From NCBI GenBank assembly GCA_002317575.1, contig DCIH01000057.1:1971-8028 (forward strand): 6,058 bases of DNA, given 5' to 3'. This DNA is from Verrucomicrobia bacterium UBA1731. GTDB taxonomy: Bacteria > Verrucomicrobiota > Kiritimatiellia > RFP12 > UBA1067. Below, piece after piece: positions 1 to 6,058 of the stretch. Position numbers and translations under genes: made by a program. Below the pieces are notes generated by a model. The model had not been told where the DNA came from and made no database searches. It worked only from the letters and a program-made list of their open reading frames with translations. How positions within the stretch are numbered: position 1 is the first letter of the stretch; every line of letters starts with the position of its first letter.

Positions 1-643
1 GCTTGCCGTCCTGCGTGAAGTTGCCCACTTCGGAGTGGCCGTACTTGATCTGGCCGCCCGCCTGCGCGATGCAGAGCATGCACTTCTGGCGGAACTCGTT
101 GAACTTCGCGAACGGCGCCGATTCGTGGTAGCCCTTCTGGTCCACCGCCGGGAAGGACGCGGACGCGTCGGAGATCACATAGTACTCGAGCTCGCCCATC
201 GCCTGGAACTCGAGCCCCGTCGTCTTCTTGAACGCGGCGCACGCCTTGTGGAGCGTGTGCTCGGGCGAGGACTCGAGCGGCTGGCCGTCCTTGTTGAAGA
301 ACGAGCAGAGGAAGCAGATCGTGGGCAGCGTCGCGAACGGGTCCATGAACGCCGTCGAATAGCGCGGCACCACATACAGGTCGGACGAGGACGCCTCGAT
401 GTAGCTGAAGAGCGACGAACCGTCGACGCGTTCGCCGCAGGTGAGGATCTCGTCCAGGTAGTCGGCGTCGTTGATGACGAAGTTCAGCGTCTTCAGACGG
501 CCGTCGCCGCCCGGATACATGAAGTTGACGTGGCGGATGCCGTTCTTGCGGATGAAGGATGTCACGTCCTTCTTGGTGAATTTCGCGCGCGGCTTCTTGA
601 GCGCGACGACGAGGTCGCTGGCGTTCATGTCGATCGTGGCCAT
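1..643 (-). CDS. glnA: Glutamine synthetase, N-terminal 214 residues (3' end beyond left edge)
   Basis: Glutamine synthetase joins ammonia to glutamate using ATP, in the cytoplasm, and is the main entry of ammonium into organic nitrogen. The reading frame is open from the ATG at 643 to the left edge, so the C-terminal part is missing. Visible family signatures: a beta-grasp region with VDGSSL (residues 73-78; D74 and S77 match the ammonium-site Asp and Ser of GSI enzymes), SDLYVVPR (87-94), the first metal-ligand motif GELEYYV (150-156, E151 and E153), and HSEVGNF (203-209, matching the HHEV metal-ligand block). The wording of these blocks differs from proteobacterial GlnA and recalls, from memory, a GSI-like branch common in Bacteroidetes and related anaerobes. 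The start is fixed by AGGGAG five bases upstream; Met6 is a weaker alternative. It has its own apparent promoter in the 91-bp gap. Family assignment is firm; the subtype is inference. Confidence 0.93.
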   Translation of the reverse strand, partial: MATIDMNASDLVVALKKPRAKFTKKDVTSFIRKNGIRHVNFMYPGGDGRLKTLNFVINDADYLDEILTCGERVDGSSLFSYIEASSSDLYVVPRYSTAFMDPFATLPTICFLCSFFNKDGQPLESSPEHTLHKACAAFKKTTGLEFQAMGELEYYVISDASASFPAVDQKGYHESAPFAKFNEFRQKCMLCIAQAGGQIKYGHSEVGNFTQDGK

Positions 644-648
644 TTGGA

Positions 649-654
649 CTCCCT
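649..654 (-). promoter_or_regulatory. Ribosome binding site of the glutamine synthetase gene
   Basis: On the minus strand AGGGAG sits five bases before the ATG at 643. This spacing decides for the first ATG over the in-frame Met6 codon. Confidence 0.75.
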
Positions 655-675
655 TTGGTTTTGCGTAATGTGCGG

Positions 676-704
676 ATTGTACCAAATGGCCGCCGAAAGT
701 TGAA
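676..704 (-). promoter_or_regulatory. Predicted extended -10 promoter of the glutamine synthetase gene
   Basis: Read on the minus strand, TACAAT (676-681; 5 of 6 to TATAAT) is preceded directly by TGG (682-684), giving an extended -10 (TGnTACAAT). Exactly 17 bases further upstream is TTCAAC (699-704), a weak -35 (3 of 6). Transcription would start near 668-670 and give a leader of about 25 bases containing the ribosome binding site. The gap is locally more AT-rich than the coding DNA around it, which supports a real promoter. The consensus used is the general sigma-70 type; the host's own consensus is unknown. Confidence 0.6.
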
Positions 705-714
705 CGTCGAAAGT
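694..714. repeat. Three tandem heptamers overlapping the glutamine synthetase -35 region
   Basis: On the plus strand CGAAAGT (694-700), TGAACGT (701-707) and CGAAAGT (708-714) follow each other without gaps. The outer two are identical and the middle one matches at 5 of 7 positions. The block covers the predicted -35 element (699-704), so it could be a binding site for a regulator. Nothing in the window identifies one, and a short chance repeat is also possible. Confidence 0.4.
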
Positions 715-734
715 GCCCGACCGTTTCGCGCGGG

Positions 735-2450
735 TCATCCGCGCGCGAACGCGAACGCGGCCCGATTGCAGCCGATCGTGTTGAGGTAACGGCGGTCGCT
801 GAACTTCTCCATCATGCCCGCGATCACGAACTGGCGGAAACTGCCGATCTCGGCGTTGGCGTCCGTGATGTCGTTCGCCTTGCCCGTGTCGCGGATCACC
901 AGCCGCACCGCGTCGGGGCCCACGAACACGGAATCCTCCACGATGGTCCTCCGGGAGGACTTGCCGGCCGAATCGACCAACGCCATCGAACACTCCTCCA
1001 CCAGCAGCATCACGCGCGCGACCGTCTTCGGCGGGACACCCTTGTCGACGAGGAATCGCTCGATTTCGTCTCGCACCGCCACGACGCGCTCCTCGTTCGG
1101 CTCGAACGCGACGTTGAACGCCTCGCACGTGGCGTCGGGCAGCAGCATCGGGAAGCGGCGGCGGTCGGAAAACCACACGTACGCGCCCGTCAGCACGACG
1201 GCCAGCGCGCCGCCGATGGGCAACCCCACCCAGAGCGCGTCCATGCCCCACGCCATGCAGAACGCCGACGCGCAGCCGGCGGACAGCAGAAACTCGGCCG
1301 CGATCGTCATGAACACCGACAGCGCCACGCGGCCGACGCCGAGATAATGGGATGTCATGAACGCCACCACCGACGAGAACGGCAGCACCAGGCAACAGGT
1401 CCGCAACGCCACCACGCTGTGGTCGAACACCTCGCCGCGCGGAATGCCGTAGAGCGCCACGATCTCCGGCGCGAAAACGGCCACCAGCGCCATCAGCGCC
1501 ACGCCGACGGCAAAGGCGCCCGCCAGCGCATAATACGCCAACGCCTTCACCCGCGGCACGTTGCCTTCGCCCAGATACATTTCCGCCAACGGCACGTAGG
1601 CGTCGCCGATGCGGTCGAGCATCTCGCGCAGCTCCATCAGCAACGCCACCATGCTCACCACCGGCAGGAAGGACGCGCCCGCCGCCAGCACGACGAGTTT
1701 GTTGACGATGGCCATGAAGCCGCACTGGCACATGCGCGAACTGGCGTCCGTGAGGGAATAGGTCACCAGCGACCTGACGCCGCGCCAGGAGAAATTCCAT
1801 CTCGGGACCACCGCATTTGACTTCCTGAACAGATGCAGAAGCATCACGCCGTCCAGCAGCACGTTGCCGATCATCGAACCGAGCGATGTGCCGCCCGCCG
1901 AACCGGTCGCCTTCGCGAACACGACCGAAAGCGTGACGGTTGTCGGTGGCACCAGCAGATCAGCGATCGCCGTCGTGACCGTCTCGCCGTCCGCGTACAC
2001 CAGCCGCCACAGCGTCATGGAAACCGGATACCACGCCGCATACGCGGCCATCCAACGCCAGTAGGCGACCGCCTGCTCCCGCACCGCCCCCGAAAGGTCC
2101 AGGGCGTCCATGTAGGGATCGCGGCCGAACTGCAGCAACAGCCACGTCAGCACGCCGAGCACGGCGGCGACTTCAAGCGACAGCCCCACGACATCGCGCG
2201 CCTTCTCCTTCTCGAAGGCGCCCTGATGGACGGCGAAGAGATACCCCGCGCCGCAATAGACCAGCTTGGCCAGGAATTGCGTGCCGATCACCACCGGCAG
2301 CACGGCGGCGATGCCCGCCAGCGCGTCGATGCCCAACACGTTGCCGGACACGATCAGGTCGGCGATGCGCGGCACAAGCGCCCCCACGGCGCCGAAGGCC
2401 TGTCCCTTGAGCAAAGCGTTCATCCGCAATCGTGCAAAAGCCCCGAGCAT
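735..2450 (-). CDS. MATE-type membrane transporter fused to a C-terminal RsbW-like GHKL ATPase domain
   Basis: This 571-residue protein combines two modules. Residues about 15-430 form a polytopic membrane domain with around 12 hydrophobic segments (for example 18-38, 43-75, 88-107, 156-180, 188-207, 303-327, 347-370, 377-400, 405-427). Its start, with P27, D31, VSGNVLG and DALAGIAAVLP, resembles the MATE (multidrug and toxin extrusion) family, which exports cations or drugs by antiport. A basic DRRRF boundary (429-433) leads to residues about 447-571, which look like the HATPase_c_2/RsbW anti-sigma branch: a helical lead-in, LLVEECSMALVDS (482-494) at the N-box position, and VRLVIRDTG (515-523) as the G1 box with D521 and G523. 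The usual N-box Asn aligns with A490, and no glycine-rich G2 lid is clear. Typical MATE proteins have about 450 residues and lack this tail. The ATG at 2450 overlaps the mfd stop and has GGGGAGG six bases upstream; a longer open frame continues upstream inside mfd but is a shadow. Substrate and function of the tail are unknown. Confidence 0.85.
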   Translation of the reverse strand: MLGAFARLRMNALLKGQAFGAVGALVPRIADLIVSGNVLGIDALAGIAAVLPVVIGTQFLAKLVYCGAGYLFAVHQGAFEKEKARDVVGLSLEVAAVLGVLTWLLLQFGRDPYMDALDLSGAVREQAVAYWRWMAAYAAWYPVSMTLWRLVYADGETVTTAIADLLVPPTTVTLSVVFAKATGSAGGTSLGSMIGNVLLDGVMLLHLFRKSNAVVPRWNFSWRGVRSLVTYSLTDASSRMCQCGFMAIVNKLVVLAAGASFLPVVSMVALLMELREMLDRIGDAYVPLAEMYLGEGNVPRVKALAYYALAGAFAVGVALMALVAVFAPEIVALYGIPRGEVFDHSVVALRTCCLVLPFSSVVAFMTSHYLGVGRVALSVFMTIAAEFLLSAGCASAFCMAWGMDALWVGLPIGGALAVVLTGAYVWFSDRRRFPMLLPDATCEAFNVAFEPNEERVVAVRDEIERFLVDKGVPPKTVARVMLLVEECSMALVDSAGKSSRRTIVEDSVFVGPDAVRLVIRDTGKANDITDANAEIGSFRQFVIAGMMEKFSDRRYLNTIGCNRAAFAFARG

Positions 2451-5400
2451 CAGCAACCTCCCCGTTCGGAATCCGGATCGGACAGCCGATCCAGCAGTTT
2501 GAACAGCGACGCGATCTTCGCGTCCGTCGTCTTGCCGGTCACGCGGCCGACGAAATCGGGCTCCACGCGACCCACGGAACGGAACACCGCGCGTTCCCCG
2601 CGCACATCCAGGCGCGCCACCCTGAGTTCCGCGCACCGGACGCGGAATTCGGCAAGCTTCACGAGCCGCGCCGCGGCGGGCGGCAGCCGCCCGTAGCGGT
2701 CCGCCAGCTCGCGCGCGAGCTTCTTCACGGACGCCACCGTGGCCGTCTCCGCGAGACGCTTGTGGAAGTCCATGCGCTGCGCCTCCTCCTCCACGTAGTC
2801 GTACGGCAGGCACGCGCCGTCCTCGGGATCGGCCGACCCCGGCGAAAAGTCGAGAAAGTCGAGGTTCACCGTCACCTCCACAAGGTCCGGCACGTTCTCC
2901 CCCCGCATCTTCGCGATGGTGCGCTGCAGCAGCTGGCAGTAGAGCTGGAACCCGACCGCCGCCACGTGACCCGACTGCTCGCGCCCGAGCAAGTTGCCCG
3001 CGCCGCGCAGCTCGAGGTCGCGCATGGACAGGTTGAAGCCGCTGCCGGCGGCGGAATGCTTCTTCAAGGCCGCCAGCCGTTCGCGCGCCTCGGAATCGAC
3101 CAGCCCCTCGCCGGGCAGCAGGAAATACGCGTAGCCCTGCCGCGTGCTCCGCCCGACGCGGCCGCGGATCTGGTAGAGCTCCGCCATGCCGAAGCGGTCC
3201 GCGCGGTCGACGACGATCGTGTTCGCGCGCGGAATGTCCAGCCCCGATTCCACGATCGACGTGCACAGGAGCACGTCCGCGCGCCCTTCGGCGAAGCGGC
3301 GCATCTTCTCCGCGAGCATGCCGGAGGGCATCTGCCCGTGCGCGACTTCGATGCGCGCGTCGGGCACGAGCGCCTTCAGCCGCGCCGCCGTTTTCGAAAT
3401 CGTGAGCACGCGGTTGTAGAGGTAGTAGACCTGACCGCCGCGCGCGAGTTCGCGCACGAGCGCCGCGCGCACCGTCTCGTCCGTGTCGCGGACGATCTTC
3501 GTCTCCACCGCCACGCGCTCGCGAGGCGGCGTCTTGAGCACGGACAGGTCGCGCGCGCCCGTGAGCGACAGGTACAGCGTGCGCGGAATGGGCGTGGCGC
3601 TCATCGTGAGCACATCGGCCGTCGCCCGCAGCGCCTTGAGGTGCTCCTTGTGCTTGACGCCGAAGCGCTGCTCTTCGTCGATGACGATGAGCCCCAGGTC
3701 GTGGAACCGCACCTTGTGCGACAACAGCGCGTGCGTGCCAATCACCACGTCCGTCGCGCCGCTCAGAAGCCGCGCGCGCGTGCCGCGCTTCGTCTCCTCC
3801 GTCTGGAAGCGGCTCATCGCCTCGATGCGGACGGGCGTGCCGTCGAACCGCGCGAGAAACGTCTCGTAGTGCTGTTGCGCGAGCACCGTGGTGGGCGCCA
3901 GCAGCACGGTCTGCTTGCCGTTCAGGGCGGCGACATACGCCGCGCGCAGGGCGACTTCCGTCTTGCCGTAGCCGGCGTCGCCGCAGATGAGGCGGTCCAT
4001 CGGCTTGCGCGAAGCCATGTCGCGTTTCACGTCGCGGATGGCCGTGAGCTGGTCCGGCGTCTCCTCGTACGGGAACGCCGCCTCGAACGCGTCCATGCCG
4101 TCCGCCGTCACGTCGAAGGCGAAGCCCGGCACCACCGCGCGCTTCGCCTGCACGTCCAGCAGCGCGGACGCAAGATCCGCCACCGCCTTCTGCGCGTCGG
4201 CCTTGTCCTTCTGCCAGCGCCTCCCGTCCAACCGGTGGAGCTTGACCGACTCCCCCTTGACGCCCACATACCGCGACAGGAGATGCGCGTGCGCGACAGG
4301 CACGTGCAGCTTTGCGCCGTCCGCGTACTCGACGGTGAACACCTCATGGCGTTCGCCGCCGATCTCGACTTCCGTGGAGCCAAGGAACCGGCCGATGCCG
4401 TGGTCGATGTGCACCACGAGTTCGCCCGGCTCCACATCCATCGCCGTGCTCAACCGTTCGCCGGCGCCCGGCTTCGCGCGCGCCGCGAACGCGCGACGAC
4501 GCGCGCCCAGCACGCGGTCCGCCTTGGCGGCCACCACGAGCCCGGGCACTTCGAAGCCGCCGGAAAGTTCGTCGTCCTCCACCACCAGCGCGCCGCGCTG
4601 GCGCGCCGCCGCGAGATGCTTCCGGAGCCGCGCGCGCGCGGCATCGAGCACTTCGGGGTTGCGCGCCGCCTCGGTCGCGACTTCGGAAAGCCCCGGCAGC
4701 GGTGAGGAAACGAAATCCGCCGTGGGGACGCCCGCGGGCGCGGGATCGCCCACGTGAATCCGGCGCAGGTCGGCGCGGCCGCCCGTCAGCGCCGCCGCGT
4801 CGTAGGCGTCGTGGTCCAGGAAAAGAACCGTCGCGCCGGCCGGCAGCAGCGCGGGAAGTTTTTCGGGCCGGCCGCGGGACGCGAGGTCGACGGGCGCGAA
4901 CGACGCGCGTTCCAGCTTCTTCACGCTCGTCTGCAGCGCCGCGTCGAACGCGCGCAGACCTTCGAGTTCGTCGCCGAAATATTCCGCGCGCACCGGGCGT
5001 TCCGCGTCCGGGCTCCACGCGTCGAGCACGCCGCCGCGCACCGCGAATTCGCCCGCGCCGCCGACCTCGGGGACGCGTTCGTAGCCGGCGGCGAGCAGCT
5101 TCTCCTGGAGCGCGGCGAACGGCGGCGCGTTTCCCGCCGACAGTTCGACCGTCGCGCGCGCGACGTCCGCGCTGCGCACGACGCCGGTTTCGAGCGCTCG
5201 AACGCTCGAGACGATCACCAGCGGATACGGTCGGATCGCGTATGCGCCAAGCGCGGCCGAGACCTTGAGCCGCGCCGCGGTCGAGGAGGAATCGTCCTCC
5301 AGCGGCGGCGGAAACTCGAGCACGCGGACGCCGGCTTCGTCCTCCAGGACGCGCAGGTCGTCCGTCAGCACGTCCGCTTCGGGCAAACCGGGCGTCACGG

Positions 5401-5560
5401 CGAGAACGAGCGGCGTCTTGCCCCGTTTCGCCAGAACGACGGCGGCGAACGCGGCGGCGCTGCCCGTGAAGGCGGAAAGCGCCAGCGCCGGAGACGGATG
5501 ATTCACCACCCCCGGCGCGAACGCTTCGGCAAACGCCTCCGTCCTTTTCTTCGCCGCCAT
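2450..5560 (-). CDS. mfd: Transcription-repair coupling factor Mfd (ATP-dependent translocase)
   Basis: Mfd binds RNA polymerase stalled at DNA damage, pushes it off using ATP-driven DNA translocation, and recruits UvrA for nucleotide excision repair. The 1036-residue product shows the full domain order. Residues about 25-225 form the UvrB-like module, including GEFAVRGGVLD (170-180). The RNA polymerase-interacting domain at about 377-435 has HIDHGIGRFLG (384-394) and LLSRYVG (427-433). PYEETPDQ (497-504) leads into the translocase: Walker A GDAGYGKTE (527-535), DEEQRFGVKHKE (628-639), TMSATPIPRTL (652-662), ESGLDIPRAN (771-780) and QIRGRVGRS (797-805). The relay region ELRGAGNLLGREQSGH (850-865) and the C-terminal TRCF domain (about 915-1025) close the protein. 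It is somewhat shorter than E. coli Mfd (1148 residues) without losing a recognisable domain. The ATG at 5560 is the first possible start, because the helicase stop codon lies in the same frame ten codons upstream; its ribosome binding site is weak. It sits between a helicase gene and a coupled transporter gene. Confidence 0.97.
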   Translation of the reverse strand: MAAKKRTEAFAEAFAPGVVNHPSPALALSAFTGSAAAFAAVVLAKRGKTPLVLAVTPGLPEADVLTDDLRVLEDEAGVRVLEFPPPLEDDSSSTAARLKVSAALGAYAIRPYPLVIVSSVRALETGVVRSADVARATVELSAGNAPPFAALQEKLLAAGYERVPEVGGAGEFAVRGGVLDAWSPDAERPVRAEYFGDELEGLRAFDAALQTSVKKLERASFAPVDLASRGRPEKLPALLPAGATVLFLDHDAYDAAALTGGRADLRRIHVGDPAPAGVPTADFVSSPLPGLSEVATEAARNPEVLDAARARLRKHLAAARQRGALVVEDDELSGGFEVPGLVVAAKADRVLGARRRAFAARAKPGAGERLSTAMDVEPGELVVHIDHGIGRFLGSTEVEIGGERHEVFTVEYADGAKLHVPVAHAHLLSRYVGVKGESVKLHRLDGRRWQKDKADAQKAVADLASALLDVQAKRAVVPGFAFDVTADGMDAFEAAFPYEETPDQLTAIRDVKRDMASRKPMDRLICGDAGYGKTEVALRAAYVAALNGKQTVLLAPTTVLAQQHYETFLARFDGTPVRIEAMSRFQTEETKRGTRARLLSGATDVVIGTHALLSHKVRFHDLGLIVIDEEQRFGVKHKEHLKALRATADVLTMSATPIPRTLYLSLTGARDLSVLKTPPRERVAVETKIVRDTDETVRAALVRELARGGQVYYLYNRVLTISKTAARLKALVPDARIEVAHGQMPSGMLAEKMRRFAEGRADVLLCTSIVESGLDIPRANTIVVDRADRFGMAELYQIRGRVGRSTRQGYAYFLLPGEGLVDSEARERLAALKKHSAAGSGFNLSMRDLELRGAGNLLGREQSGHVAAVGFQLYCQLLQRTIAKMRGENVPDLVEVTVNLDFLDFSPGSADPEDGACLPYDYVEEEAQRMDFHKRLAETATVASVKKLARELADRYGRLPPAAARLVKLAEFRVRCAELRVARLDVRGERAVFRSVGRVEPDFVGRVTGKTTDAKIASLFKLLDRLSDPDSERGGC
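2457..2463 (-). promoter_or_regulatory. Strong Shine-Dalgarno of the transporter gene, inside the mfd 3' end
   Basis: GGGGAGG on the minus strand lies six bases before the ATG at 2450 and encodes part of the final Gly-Gly-Cys region of Mfd. It supports reinitiation or coupling at the TGATG overlap and selects this ATG over the in-frame upstream region and over Met10. Confidence 0.8.
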
Positions 5561-5587
5561 ATCAAACCACGAACCGCACGCCGCGGA
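5561..5587 (-). other. 27-bp gap between the helicase and mfd genes
   Basis: The gap holds no recognisable promoter, terminator or strong Shine-Dalgarno. CCGC and GCGG could pair into a tiny stem, but no U-run follows. The short spacing on one strand suggests that the helicase and mfd genes share a transcript. Confidence 0.5.
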
Positions 5588-6058
5588 TCACGACTCGCGC
5601 TTCTGACCGAAGTCGGGCTGACGCCGCCCCGCGCCCTTCGGCTTGCGCGCGAACTTCGCGCCACCCGCCTTGTTGAAAGGACCATTCCGGCGACCGCCCT
5701 TGATCCACGGCGCCGTGGGCAGTCCCCGGCCCTTCGAGCCCTTGAGTTCGGCCGCTTCGCAGTGGAACGGCTGATCGCGGTCCACGGGAATCGTCTGGCG
5801 GATGAAGCGCTCCACCGCGCGCACGAGGTTGCGCTCCTCGGGCGACACGAACGAGATCGCGGCGCCGCCCGCGCCCGCGCGGGCCGTGCGGCCGATGCGG
5901 TGCACGTAGGATTCCGTCTCGAGCGGCAGCTCCATCTGCACCACGAGATCCACCTCGGGCACGTCGATGCCGCGCGAGGCGATGTCCGTCGCCACCAGCA
6001 CGCGCACCGCCCCGCTCTTGAAGTTCTGCAGCGCCCGCGTGCGCTGGTTCTGCGTCTT
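5588..6058 (-). CDS. DEAD-box RNA helicase, RhlE-like, C-terminal 156 residues (5' end beyond right edge)
   Basis: DEAD-box helicases unwind short RNA duplexes with ATP and act in ribosome assembly, RNA decay and cold adaptation. Only the end of the second RecA-like domain and the tail are in the window, and the frame is open to the right edge. Visible in the piece (numbered from the edge): QNQRTRALQNFKSG (3-16), motif V ATDIASRGID (23-32) and motif VI YVHRIGRTARAG (51-62), followed by AISFVSPEE, which is typical of RhlE and related bacterial members. The last 50 or so residues are rich in Lys, Arg and Gly, a basic low-complexity tail common in these proteins that helps RNA binding. An internal GTG at 6007 is not the start, because the conserved domain continues upstream of it. 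RhlE versus another DEAD-box subgroup cannot be decided without the N-terminal motifs. The stop at 5588-5590 is 27 bases from mfd. Confidence 0.93.
   Translation of the reverse strand, partial: KTQNQRTRALQNFKSGAVRVLVATDIASRGIDVPEVDLVVQMELPLETESYVHRIGRTARAGAGGAAISFVSPEERNLVRAVERFIRQTIPVDRDQPFHCEAAELKGSKGRGLPTAPWIKGGRRNGPFNKAGGAKFARKPKGAGRRQPDFGQKRES

Noticed and set aside
35..703. A 222-codon plus-strand open frame at the left end.
   Set aside because: It lies antisense to the glutamine synthetase reading frame, which carries clear catalytic motifs, and its own product has no recognisable features.
719..737. Possible terminator hairpin just after the transporter stop codon (CCCG pairing with CGGG, or GACC with GGTC).
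   Set aside because: The stems are only four base pairs with large loops, and no U-run follows, so an intrinsic terminator is not supported.
625..1800. A 391-codon minus-strand open frame overlapping the transporter gene.
   Set aside because: It is a frame-shifted shadow of the transporter, Arg/Gly-rich, and it covers the intergenic promoter. The transporter frame itself has coherent membrane segments.
2451..3266. Upstream extension of the transporter frame to a start at 3266, giving an 843-residue protein.
   Set aside because: The extra 272 residues overlap mfd in another frame, are Arg/Gly/Ala-rich and show no domain. The strong Shine-Dalgarno and the TGATG junction at 2450 mark the real start.
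2432..4705. A 757-codon open frame on the plus strand opposite mfd.
   Set aside because: It is fully antisense to the well-supported mfd gene. Its product is an Arg/His/Ala-rich composition typical of shadow frames in GC-rich DNA, with no recognisable domain.
5191..5208. Palindromic stretch (CGAGCGCTCG followed by AACGCTCG).
   Set aside because: It lies inside the mfd coding region and encodes ordinary residues (around VSSVRALETG). In GC-rich coding DNA such short palindromes are expected by chance, and no second copy was noticed elsewhere in the window.

Overview
The window is a GC-rich (roughly two-thirds G+C), gene-dense bacterial segment in which every supported gene lies on the minus strand, so transcription runs from right to left. 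There are four genes: the 3' end of a DEAD-box RNA helicase (right edge), a complete transcription-repair coupling factor Mfd, a complete MATE-type membrane transporter with a C-terminal GHKL/RsbW-like ATPase domain, and the 5' two-fifths or so of a glutamine synthetase (left edge). No RNA gene, mobile element, CRISPR array or phage feature is visible. The only non-coding stretches are 27 bp (helicase/mfd) and 91 bp (transporter/glutamine synthetase).

Layout in transcription order: helicase (6058 to 5588, its start lies beyond the window), a 27-bp gap without a clear promoter, mfd (5560 to 2450), then the transporter-ATPase gene (2450 to 735), whose ATG shares one base with the mfd stop codon (TGATG) and has a strong Shine-Dalgarno inside the last mfd codons. 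This looks like one operon with translational coupling between mfd and the transporter. After 91 bp, which hold a convincing extended -10 promoter, tandem heptamers and a ribosome binding site but no obvious terminator, the glutamine synthetase gene starts at 643 and runs off the left edge.

The helicase and Mfd both act on RNA or transcription and are ordinary housekeeping proteins. The glutamine synthetase is a nitrogen-assimilation enzyme that appears to have its own promoter. The unusual item is the 571-residue transporter. Its first 430 or so residues are a 12-helix MATE-like membrane domain. Its last 125 or so residues resemble the anti-sigma/RsbW-type branch of GHKL ATPases, but the Mg-binding asparagine of the N-box appears to be replaced by alanine. 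That points to a membrane protein with a built-in cytoplasmic nucleotide-binding or sensor module.

The organism cannot be fixed from this window. The glutamine synthetase resembles, from memory, a branch seen in Bacteroidetes and related anaerobes, while the base composition is high GC. A member of the PVC group (for example Kiritimatiellota or Verrucomicrobiota) is a plausible but low-confidence guess.
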